DNA of 20,599 nucleotides from a virus: positions 1 through 20,599 of the IMG/VR virus record IMGVR_UViG_3300008459_005087; one strand, given 5' to 3'. The translations under genes were made by a program, and so were the position numbers. The stretch's first letter is position 1. The number at the start of each line of letters is the position of its first letter. This document shows, piece by piece, positions 7,172 to 13,348 of the stretch. Under the pieces are notes generated by a model, which did not search any database, was not told the origin of the DNA, and was given only the letters and a program-made list of their open reading frames with translations.

Positions 7172-7732
7172 ATGACCCTTACACCGAGAAAAAAGCGGAA
7201 CTATGTGAACAACGCAGAGTTCCTTGAAGCCATGATCAAGTACAAGAAGGCAGTACGAGAGGCAGAAGACAGTGGCGAAGAACCACCTCGCATTCCAAAC
7301 TACATTGGTGAATGCCTCTATCAAATTGCTAACAGATTAGCATATAAGCCCAACTTCATTAACTATACATACCGTGACGACATGATTGCCGATGGTCTTG
7401 AAAACGCGATCATGTGTGTTAACAACTTTGATCCAGAGAAGTCGAGCAACCCATTTGCATACTTCACTCAGGTCATTTGGTTCGCATTCATCCGTCGTAT
7501 TCATAAGGAAAAGAAGCAAACCTATATTCGCCATAAAGTTATGGAAAACTCCCTCATTTCTGATACCGCTTTTGAACGTGGTGTTGATAGCGACTTCAAT
7601 GCTGCTTCCATGCGTGAGATGACAAACGACCGTATGAATGACTTTGTCGAAAAATATGAAGCTAATATTCAAAGCAAAAAGAAGCCTACAGCAAAGAAAA
7701 AAGGCCTTGAGAAGTTTATGGGTGAAGAATGA
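7172..7732 (+). CDS. 55: Late-transcription sigma factor gp55
   Basis: Small phage sigma that directs host RNA polymerase to TATAAATA late promoters, such as those at 1845, 2813 and 4202. The 186-residue length nearly equals T4 gp55 (185). Family landmarks: YVNNAEFLEAMIKYK (T4 YVNNKELLQAIIDWK), IANRLAYKPNF, YRDDMIADGLENAIMCVNNFDPEKSSNPFAYFTQ split over about residues 68-102 (T4 MIADGIEASIKGLHNFDE...NPHAYITQ) and FIRRIHKEKK. The C-terminal tail is Lys-rich and ends GLEKFMGEE, in the place of the T4 SLDFLYEAND segment that binds the gp45 sliding clamp. The stop overlaps the gene 47 ATG (ATGA). Confidence 0.95.
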   Translation: MTLTPRKKRNYVNNAEFLEAMIKYKKAVREAEDSGEEPPRIPNYIGECLYQIANRLAYKPNFINYTYRDDMIADGLENAIMCVNNFDPEKSSNPFAYFTQVIWFAFIRRIHKEKKQTYIRHKVMENSLISDTAFERGVDSDFNAASMREMTNDRMNDFVEKYEANIQSKKKPTAKKKGLEKFMGEE

Positions 7733-8790
7733 AAGTAGCGGTTATTACTGACCAACACTTCGGCGTTCGAGGTGACAGCGTTTTATTCCTTGATTATTAT
7801 GAAAAGTTCTATCGTGATGTATTCTTTCCTACGCTTGAAGCACGTGGAATTGATACTCTTCTAGATCTCGGTGATACCTTCGATCGCCGTAAGTATGTTA
7901 ACTTTGTTACGCTTCGCCGTGCTAAACAGATGTACTTTACTCCACTCAAGGAGCGTGGCATCACCGTTCATTCTGTAGTAGGTAACCACACTACCTATTT
8001 TAAGAATACGAACGAGATCAACACAATGGAACTATTACTCAAGGAGTACGACAACTATCATGTTTACACTCATGAGCCGGTTACTGTTACTCTTGGAAGT
8101 TGCGATATTCTGTTATCGCCTTGGATCTGTCCCAGCAACGCAGAAGTTTCTTTCAAAACTTTTAAGGAAACGACAGCAAAAATAGTGATGGGTCACTTTG
8201 AGTTTGCTGGATTCGAGATGATGAAAGGTCAAGTATCTGATCACGGCCTAGAACGCAGTGAATTCAAGAAGTTCCTTGCAGTCTACTCAGGTCACTACCA
8301 TCATCCATCAAGCCATGAGAACATCACATACCTTGGTGCTCCATACGAAATGACCTGGACTGACTATGCAGGCAAGCGTGGATTCCACATCTTCGACACT
8401 GAGACACTTGAGATGGAGTTCATTGCTAATCCGTTCTCTATCTTTCACAAGTTGGATTACGATGATGCCGACCTCACCGTAGAAGATATTGAGTCTCTTG
8501 ATGTTTCTATGTTGACATCTGCCTACGTTAAGGTTATAGTTAAGAAGAAGAACAATCCATACATCTTCGACTTGTTTATAGACAAGTTGCAGTCTGCAGG
8601 TGCAGCCGACATCAAAGTTGTTGAAGACCACTTGAACTTTGACATCATAGATGAGGGTGAACTTGTGGATGAAGCACAGGATACTTTGTCTCTGCTTCGT
8701 GTATATGTAGATAGTCTTGAAGTCAAAACAAATAAAGAACGAATCAATACGTTCTTGCGTGATCTTTACCAGGAAGCAGTGAGTCTTTAA
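7729..8790 (+). CDS. 47: Recombination endonuclease subunit gp47 (Mre11/SbcD-type)
   Basis: Nuclease subunit of the phage Mre11-Rad50 complex, which resects ends and supports recombination-dependent replication. The 353 residues (T4 339) carry the calcineurin-like metal ligands in order: DQH (8-10), LGDTFD (47-52), GNH (85-87), MGHFEF (152-157, His154) and GHYHH (186-190). An ATGA overlap joins it to gene 55, and a one-base overlap joins it to gene 46. A candidate promoter aimed at gene 46 lies inside its 3' third (8512-8540). Confidence 0.96.
   Translation: MKVAVITDQHFGVRGDSVLFLDYYEKFYRDVFFPTLEARGIDTLLDLGDTFDRRKYVNFVTLRRAKQMYFTPLKERGITVHSVVGNHTTYFKNTNEINTMELLLKEYDNYHVYTHEPVTVTLGSCDILLSPWICPSNAEVSFKTFKETTAKIVMGHFEFAGFEMMKGQVSDHGLERSEFKKFLAVYSGHYHHPSSHENITYLGAPYEMTWTDYAGKRGFHIFDTETLEMEFIANPFSIFHKLDYDDADLTVEDIESLDVSMLTSAYVKVIVKKKNNPYIFDLFIDKLQSAGAADIKVVEDHLNFDIIDEGELVDEAQDTLSLLRVYVDSLEVKTNKERINTFLRDLYQEAVSL
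8512..8540 (+). promoter_or_regulatory. Candidate internal sigma70 promoter within gene 47
   Basis: TTGACA (8512-8517), 17-nt spacer, TATAGT (8535-8540), about 250 nt upstream of the gene 46 start. It shares the GTTGACAT extension of the intergenic promoters. Coding constraint may have produced it by chance. Confidence 0.45.
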
Positions 8791-10499
8791 TGTTAACATT
8801 TACCCAAGTAAAATATAAAAACATTCTGTCGACAGGTAATGCTTGGACTACTATTGAGCTTAACCGTAACAAAAGTACTTTGATTGTCGGCGAGAATGGT
8901 GCAGGAAAGTCGACCATTCTCGACGCAATTTCGTTTGCGCTGTATGGTAAAGCGTTTCGTAAGATTAACAAACCGCAGCTCATGAACTCCATCAACCAGA
9001 GAGATCTTTCAGTTGAAGTTTACTTTCAATCGAACGGTGCTGAGTTTGTTATCAAGCGTGGTATGAAGCCGAATCTCTTTGAGATCTGGAAGAACGGCGA
9101 GTTACTCAACCAAGACGCTTCTGCTCGTGACTATCAAGCTTATCTTGAAGATAGCATTCTCAAGATGAACTACAAGTCATTTGGTCAAGTGGTTGTTCTT
9201 GGTAGTTCTACGTTCGTTCCATTCATGCAACTTCCGGCTCAACACCGTCGTGAGGTGATCGAAGATCTTCTTGATATTCAGATCTTTAGTACGATGAATA
9301 ACCTTCTTAAAGAAAAGGTGAACACAAACAAAGCTGACCTGGTGCAGATCAAATACGATGTTGATCTTGTAAAGACGAAGATCGATTCTGCGAAGGAACA
9401 CAACGAGTCTATTCGTAAGCTGAAAGAAAGCGAAGTGTCTCGTATTAAAGAGAAGATGCGAGAACGTATCGAGTTTATTGAAGGCGAAGAAAGTAGAGCT
9501 GAAGAACTTGAAGAGCAGATAACCGCTCTCATCGGAACAATCTCTGATAAAGCTGAAGCATCTAGCAAACTTCAGCAATTTAAGACTCTCAGAGGCGATC
9601 TGAATACGAAGCTTGGTACTCTTCATAAAGATGTCAAGTTCTATCATGCACATGACAATTGCCCAACCTGCCGGCAAGGAATCGAACACGACTTTAAAGC
9701 ATCGACCATCAACGAGAAGTCTGCAAAAATTTCTGAGATCGAAAACGCTATTCTAGTTCTTGATGACAAAGCAGCAAAAGTCGAAGAACGGTTGTCCAAT
9801 ATTGCTAATACTGAGACTGAAATACATAAACTCAGTCTCGCAAGGAATGAGCATACTGCAAACATACGAATCGCAAAGTCAACGATTGTCGGACTAAAAA
9901 AAGAACTTGATGAAGCAGAAAAGAACGTTGCTGAAATCGATACGAGTAAGATCGTTGGATACAAGGAAGAGCTAAAAATTCTTATGGATAAGGCGAAAGA
10001 CCTTTCGGAAGACAAAGAGACTCTTGCTGTTGTTGGGTCTATGTTGAAAGATGGTGGTATCAAGACTCGTATCATCAAGCAGTATGTTCCAATCATGAAT
10101 AAGCTGATCAATAAATATCTCGCAGCAATGGAGTTCTTTGTCGACTTTCAGCTTGATGAAAGCTTTAACGAGAAGATCTTGTCTCGTTTCCGTGATGAGT
10201 TCTCTTATGCTTCTTTTAGTGAAGGCGAAAAGCTTCGTATTGACTTGGCTTTGATGTTTACATGGCGTGCAGTATCTAAGCTTCGTAACTCGGTGACTAC
10301 AAATCTGTTGATTATGGACGAAGTTCTCGACGGCTCTCTTGACCAAGCTGGTACCGACGAGTTCCTGAAGATCGTTAACGAGATCACTGCTGACTCGAAT
10401 GTTTTCATCATCAGCCACAAAGGTGACTCTCTTCACGACAAGTTTGATCATGTGATTAAGTTTGAAAAGAAAAAGAACTTTAGCCAGATAGCAGCATGA
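8790..10499 (+). CDS. 46: Recombination endonuclease subunit gp46 (Rad50/SbcC-type)
   Basis: SMC-type ATPase partner of gp47. The 569 residues (T4 560) show Walker A GENGAGKST (34-42), a Q-loop region near 132 (SFGQVVVLG), coiled-coil arms at about 165-285 and 300-415, a zinc-hook CPTC at 291-294 between the arms, the ABC signature SFSEGEK (475-481), Walker B LLIMDE (506-511), D-loop DGSLDQAG and the His switch ISHKGD (541-546). All ATPase and hook residues are intact. It overlaps the gene 47 stop by one base (TAATG). Confidence 0.97.
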   Translation: MLTFTQVKYKNILSTGNAWTTIELNRNKSTLIVGENGAGKSTILDAISFALYGKAFRKINKPQLMNSINQRDLSVEVYFQSNGAEFVIKRGMKPNLFEIWKNGELLNQDASARDYQAYLEDSILKMNYKSFGQVVVLGSSTFVPFMQLPAQHRREVIEDLLDIQIFSTMNNLLKEKVNTNKADLVQIKYDVDLVKTKIDSAKEHNESIRKLKESEVSRIKEKMRERIEFIEGEESRAEELEEQITALIGTISDKAEASSKLQQFKTLRGDLNTKLGTLHKDVKFYHAHDNCPTCRQGIEHDFKASTINEKSAKISEIENAILVLDDKAAKVEERLSNIANTETEIHKLSLARNEHTANIRIAKSTIVGLKKELDEAEKNVAEIDTSKIVGYKEELKILMDKAKDLSEDKETLAVVGSMLKDGGIKTRIIKQYVPIMNKLINKYLAAMEFFVDFQLDESFNEKILSRFRDEFSYASFSEGEKLRIDLALMFTWRAVSKLRNSVTTNLLIMDEVLDGSLDQAGTDEFLKIVNEITADSNVFIISHKGDSLHDKFDHVIKFEKKKNFSQIAA

Positions 10500-10506
10500 G
10501 GGTAGC

Positions 10507-10656
10507 ATGTCGAGAAAACATCTTGAGGAAGAACTCAAAATAATCGCCGATCGTATTATGGTTCTCGAATCTGAGAAAGTAGATGAAAAATATATTAAGC
10601 CGCTTTATACCGAGCGGTCAAAGATGATTCAAAAATGGTGGGAGACCGATGAATAG
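10507..10656 (+). CDS. Small helical ORF (49 residues) after gene 46
   Basis: This short ORF starts 8 nt after the gene 46 stop with TGAGGG as a ribosome-binding site and overlaps the next gene by 8 nt. The product begins MSRKHLEEELKIIADRIMVL and ends KWWETDE; it is charged and probably one helical hairpin. It fills the 149-nt gap without leaving spare sequence, and its overlaps resemble those of its neighbours, which supports translation. Function unknown. Confidence 0.65.
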   Translation: MSRKHLEEELKIIADRIMVLESEKVDEKYIKPLYTERSKMIQKWWETDE

Positions 10657-11350
10657 ATTTATTTTTGATGTTGATGGTACCCTTACACCATCACGCAATG
10701 TGATTGATCCTATCTTTAAGACTTGGTTTCTACAGTTTTGTTTGGATAATCCAGTCTATATCGTAACCGGTAGCGACAAAGCTAAGACGATTGAACAAAT
10801 TGGGCACGATATTTGGAATGCTTGTGCTCGAGTGTATCAATGTTCTGGTAACGACGTATGGGAACAAGATCAAAACATTCGAGTTAACTCGTTTGTACCT
10901 ACTGACGACATGAACAAGTTCTTCTCAGTTTGGCTTAACCTAAGTAACTACAAGATAAGAACTGGCCAACATGTCGATGTACGTCCAGGTCTGATCAACT
11001 TTAGTATCGTAGGACGCGGAGCCACGAAAGGCGAACGTGCTGATTATGTAAAATACGATGAAGAGAACGGTGATCGTCGTACTATCGCTGAAGCATTCAA
11101 TAACTACTTTAGACCTGGTTACGTTGCTCAGGTGGCTGGTGAGACAGGTATCGATATTATGAGAGCCGGAGAAGATAAGTCACAGATCATTCGTGACTTC
11201 ACTTCAGGTGATAGGCTACACTTCTTTGGTGATAAGATTATGCCTGGCGGTAATGATTACACTCTTGCAGCTGAAGTAATCAAAAGAAGTGGAAGTGTTT
11301 ATAGTGTAAGAGATTGGAGAGAGACATGGCAGCACCTGAAAAGATCGTAG
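10649..11350 (+). CDS. Eukaryotic-type phosphomannomutase-like HAD enzyme
   Basis: HAD-superfamily phosphosugar mutase resembling eukaryotic PMM1/PMM2, which interconverts hexose-6-phosphate and hexose-1-phosphate. Of 233 residues, the core begins FDVDGTLTP (5-13; nucleophile and acid Asp pair). Then come VTGSDKAKTIEQIG (PMM GGSDFEKVQEQLG), a cap segment RPGLINFSIVGRG followed by ER (PMM RNGMLNVSPIGR...ER), GIDIMRAGEDKSQI (PMM SFDVFPDGWDKRYCL) and FFGDKIMPGGNDYTLA (PMM FFGDKTMPGGNDHEIF). This cap is specific to PMM and not shared with bacterial PMM/PGM enzymes. The likely role is to make mannose-1-phosphate or glucose-1-phosphate for nucleotide sugars. The next gene starts 25 nt before its stop. 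The family assignment is firm; the substrate is inferred. Confidence 0.85.
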   Translation: MNRFIFDVDGTLTPSRNVIDPIFKTWFLQFCLDNPVYIVTGSDKAKTIEQIGHDIWNACARVYQCSGNDVWEQDQNIRVNSFVPTDDMNKFFSVWLNLSNYKIRTGQHVDVRPGLINFSIVGRGATKGERADYVKYDEENGDRRTIAEAFNNYFRPGYVAQVAGETGIDIMRAGEDKSQIIRDFTSGDRLHFFGDKIMPGGNDYTLAAEVIKRSGSVYSVRDWRETWQHLKRS

Positions 11351-11769
11351 GATTTACTGCATCAACGTTTGACCTTCTTCATGCTGGTCATATTTCAATG
11401 CTACGAGAAGCAAAAGAGCATTGCACGTATCTGATCGCAGCTTTGCAAGTAGATCCTTCTATCGATCGTAAAGAGAAGAACAAGCCAGTTCAAACACTTG
11501 TGGAACGATACGTACAGCTGTCTGCAGTGAAGTATGTAGATGAGATTGTGTGCTATGTGACTGAGCAAGATCTTGTTGACATTCTGCAGATGTATGATAT
11601 AAATGTAAGGATACTTGGTGACGAGTACAAAGACAAAGACTTCACGGGTAAAGACGTATGTCAGGCCCGCGGCATTGATTTGTACTTTAACAAGCGAGAC
11701 CATCGCTTCAGTAGTTCTGGTCTACGTAAACGAATTTATGATATGGAGAAGCTAAAAGATGTCAACTAA
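11326..11769 (+). CDS. Cytidylyltransferase-like nucleotidyltransferase (TagD/HldE-C type)
   Basis: HxGH nucleotidyltransferase that would join a phosphorylated sugar or polyol to CTP or ATP. The 147 residues hold GFTASTFDLLHAGHISMLREAK (split around residues 9-30, with HAGH), ERYVQLSAVKYVDEIV (as TagD ER...V..I.YVDEV), LGDEYKDKDFTG and a C-terminal RFSSSGLRKRI, the S-S-S-x-x-R motif of the family. I chose the ATG at 11326, five to six bases after GGAGAG; a TTG at 11314 is in frame but poorer. The gene overlaps the mutase gene by 25 nt, so the two are made together and a shared nucleotide-sugar or polyol pathway is likely. Substrate unknown. Confidence 0.85.
   Translation: MAAPEKIVGFTASTFDLLHAGHISMLREAKEHCTYLIAALQVDPSIDRKEKNKPVQTLVERYVQLSAVKYVDEIVCYVTEQDLVDILQMYDINVRILGDEYKDKDFTGKDVCQARGIDLYFNKRDHRFSSSGLRKRIYDMEKLKDVN
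11576..11603 (+). promoter_or_regulatory. Candidate internal sigma70 promoter in the nucleotidyltransferase gene
   Basis: TTGACA (11576-11581), 16-nt spacer, TATAAA (11598-11603), about 155 nt upstream of the MazG-like gene. It has the GTTGACAT extension. Confidence 0.45.
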
Positions 11770-12181
11770 CTGGGTACAGGATATTAACGATATGCATGCT
11801 AAGTTCGGCGTGCATAAGTGGGTAGGACAAAAGCTTACTGAAGGTGACATTGAGTCTCTTCGTAAGTTCATGCAGTTTCGTATTGACTTTCTCAAAGAAG
11901 AGTTGACTGAAACTGAAAAAGCCTTTGGCACATATGACGCAGAAGAGATCGTTGATGGTCTCATCGATCTTTGTGTTGTAGCTATCGGTACACTTGATGC
12001 TTTTGGTATCGACGCCCACAAAGCTTGGGATGCAGTTCATTCAGCAAACATGAGCAAGGAACCTGGTGTGAAACCTTCGCGCCCTAACCCTCTTGGTCTA
12101 CCCGATCTGATCAAGCCCGAAGGGTGGACTGCGCCTTCTCATGAAGGCAATCACTCGATCATGGGAAATTTGCACAAATAA
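11759..12181 (+). CDS. MazG-like nucleotide pyrophosphohydrolase
   Basis: All-alpha NTP pyrophosphatase of the MazG/phosphoribosyl-ATP pyrophosphohydrolase group. The 140 residues contain FLKEELTETEKAF and EEIVDGLIDLCVVAIGTLDAFG, which give the E-x-x-E ... E-x-x-D magnesium-binding pattern (about residues 45-72), then AWDAVHSANMSK. Enzymes of this kind are common in T4-like and marine phages and are thought to clean or balance the nucleotide pool, or to alter alarmones. It overlaps the preceding gene by 11 nt and closes this operon; a GGAGAAG lies upstream of the ATG. The C-terminal third (PSRPNPLGLP onward) is loop-rich and of unknown role. Confidence 0.87.
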   Translation: MSTNWVQDINDMHAKFGVHKWVGQKLTEGDIESLRKFMQFRIDFLKEELTETEKAFGTYDAEEIVDGLIDLCVVAIGTLDAFGIDAHKAWDAVHSANMSKEPGVKPSRPNPLGLPDLIKPEGWTAPSHEGNHSIMGNLHK

Positions 12182-12194
12182 TGCATTTTAGGGG

Positions 12195-12229
12195 TTGACA
12201 TTTGGGGAGATGTAGTTTATAGGTATACT
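12195..12229 (+). promoter_or_regulatory. Sigma70-type promoter before the G-poor small gene
   Basis: TTGACA (12195-12200); at 17 nt lies TATAGG (12218-12223) and six bases further a better box, TATACT (12224-12229), at a 23-nt spacing. The same double arrangement is seen at 13057. It is the only promoter before the gene at 12251. Confidence 0.7.
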
Positions 12230-12250
12230 CTAACGTGAAAAGGAAATCAC

Positions 12251-12595
12251 ATGTCCTATACCTACACTCCTACCAATCGTTTTTTCATTGACAACCCCTA
12301 CAACCCCCAACTCGACACTGACAAAACCCCTTTCACATCTCAACAAATTCTTGACTACATCACATCCATCGACCCCCAAACGGCTGAGATTAACGGAAAT
12401 ATCGTCATCGCGGAATATACTATCGACAGAAAATACAAATATCCTGTCATCGCATTCCCTCACGACATTTGGACTCCTACCGGAAAAATCAAAAAATCTT
12501 TCAAACAATCTTTGGAACCCATACCTTATAACGACGATTACACTCCCACAAATCTTTGGCCACAACCTTACGACAAAAAAAGTGAAAAAATGTGA
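12251..12595 (+). CDS. Unknown protein, G-poor coding sequence
   Basis: I do not recognise this 114-residue product. It is rich in Pro, Tyr, Thr, Asp and Lys, poor in Gly, Ala and Leu, and has no evident signal peptide or membrane segment. The sense strand is strikingly poor in G (about a tenth by hand count) and full of C runs and ACC/CCC/GAC/AAC codons, unlike all neighbouring genes, which suggests a separate origin. It is flanked by its own sigma70-type promoter (12195) upstream and a hairpin plus promoter downstream, so it is a one-gene unit. AAAAGG precedes the ATG. Its position in a promoter-dense small-gene region suggests an early, possibly host-directed, protein (inference). Confidence 0.7.
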   Translation: MSYTYTPTNRFFIDNPYNPQLDTDKTPFTSQQILDYITSIDPQTAEINGNIVIAEYTIDRKYKYPVIAFPHDIWTPTGKIKKSFKQSLEPIPYNDDYTPTNLWPQPYDKKSEKM

Positions 12596-12603
12596 AAAAA
12601 GTG

Positions 12604-12631
12604 CGCTCAGCCAGTTGACATTGGCTGAGCG
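12604..12631. repeat. 10-bp perfect inverted repeat with the -35 box in its loop
   Basis: CGCTCAGCCA (12604-12613) and TGGCTGAGCG (12622-12631) pair perfectly around GTTGACAT, which holds the next -35 hexamer. Upstream is an A-rich tract, and there is no T tract directly after it on the + strand. It may be a terminator working best on the - strand, or an operator on the promoter. Confidence 0.85.
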
Positions 12632-12643
12632 ATGTACTATATT
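12615..12643 (+). promoter_or_regulatory. Sigma70-type promoter before the 120-residue gene
   Basis: TTGACA (12615-12620), 17-nt spacer, TATATT (12638-12643), 35 nt before the ATG. The -35 box is enclosed by the 10-bp inverted repeat, whose right arm fills the upstream part of the spacer. Confidence 0.85.
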
Positions 12644-12677
12644 CATATAGTAAGGCAAAACAAAGAAGGTAAAGAAA

Positions 12678-13040
12678 ATGACCAAGTTCGCAAAATTCGA
12701 TCGTAAGAACCTGACTGCCCTTCGCGCTGAAATGAGCGCTCTACTGAGCAAGTACGGTGTTGACGCTAACCTCGAGTTTCATGTCGGTGATATGAAATTT
12801 AGCGAAGCTGAAGTCGAGATCAAAGTGAAAGCGAAAGTTACCGGTGCAAAGACTCTCACTAACGTGATCCTTGAGTCTCGTGCTGCTGCTCTCGGTTTGA
12901 AGATCAAAAACAAATTTGGTGACGAGCTCGTAGATTACAACACTCGTGCCCACAAGATGCCCTTCGTGTATATCAATGCTGCTGACGGTAAGCGTTACAA
13001 GTGCGACGAGCGTATGGCAAAAATGCGCTTCGCAGCTTAA
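12678..13040 (+). CDS. Small basic protein of unknown function (120 residues)
   Basis: I do not recognise the family. The protein is Lys-rich: an N-terminal helix with FDRKNLTALRAEMSALLSKYG, a strand-rich middle (LEFHVGDMKFSEAEVEIKVKAKV), then a helix with SRAAALGL and a C-terminal segment DYNTRAHKMPFVYINAADGKRYKCDERM. It looks like a compact alpha/beta domain, and its positive charge would suit nucleic-acid contact, but no motif proves this. It is transcribed alone from the promoter at 12615 and followed by a terminator hairpin. Codon use resembles that of the highly expressed genes here, with well-behaved C-ending codons, so strong expression is likely. AAGAAGGTAAAG precedes the ATG. Confidence 0.78.
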   Translation: MTKFAKFDRKNLTALRAEMSALLSKYGVDANLEFHVGDMKFSEAEVEIKVKAKVTGAKTLTNVILESRAAALGLKIKNKFGDELVDYNTRAHKMPFVYINAADGKRYKCDERMAKMRFAA

Positions 13041-13047
13041 TTTGTGA

Positions 13048-13080
13048 AAAGAGGGGTTGACATCCTTCCCCTCTTTGTTT
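13048..13080 (+). terminator. Terminator hairpin with the next -35 box in its loop
   Basis: AAAGAGGGG (13048-13056) pairs perfectly with CCCCTCTTT (13068-13076) and is followed by GTTT. The 11-nt loop contains TTGACA. The A-tract before and T-tract after would allow termination in both directions. Confidence 0.75.
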
Positions 13081-13091
13081 ATATCTATACT
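13057..13091 (+). promoter_or_regulatory. Sigma70-type promoter before the 77-residue gene
   Basis: TTGACA (13057-13062); TATATC (13080-13085) at 17 nt and TATACT (13086-13091) at 23 nt. The -35 box lies in the loop of the terminator at 13048-13080. Confidence 0.75.
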
Positions 13092-13114
13092 GTAACCAAC
13101 AGAAAGAGAATATC

Positions 13115-13348
13115 ATGACTCGCACTACCAACTACGTTATGACTGTCGATCTTGAAAACGGTAAAGCTAATGACGATCTTTTGACTCTCGTTCGTACTCT
13201 CATCCGTCTTGAGAACAAGTATACCGGCTCTAAAAAGTATGTGAAGCTGCAGGGTCGTGGCCCTCGTCTCGGCAATCGGCGGTATAACCAATCGCTTCCT
13301 TTGCCTCTTGCAAAAACCGCTGACGTCTATGTCTACGAGCGTCGGTAA
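13115..13348 (+). CDS. Small basic protein of unknown function (77 residues)
   Basis: An Arg- and Lys-rich short product with no recognised family: an N-terminal strand (YVMTVDL), a helix (DDLLTLVRTLIRLENKY), a basic loop (GRGPRLGNRRYNQS) and a final strand (ADVYVYERR). It is the first gene behind the promoter at 13057, with AGAGAAT before the ATG, and its stop overlaps the start of the next gene by one base (TAATG), so the two are coupled. The order strand, helix, basic loop, strand could fit a small nucleic-acid-binding fold, which is a guess only. Confidence 0.75.
   Translation: MTRTTNYVMTVDLENGKANDDLLTLVRTLIRLENKYTGSKKYVKLQGRGPRLGNRRYNQSLPLPLAKTADVYVYERR

Noticed and set aside
11738-11765. 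Leftward TTGACA-16-TATCAT on the - strand at the MazG-like gene start
   Set aside because: The -35 match comes from the start codons ATG TCA AC of the + strand gene and the -10 has a mismatch; no leftward gene lies ahead.
12230-12751. A 173-residue - strand reading frame spanning the small-gene region
   Set aside because: It crosses two + strand promoters and a hairpin, has a hydrophobic, low-complexity product typical of an antisense shadow of the C-rich gene, and shows no ribosome-binding site or promoter of its own that fits.
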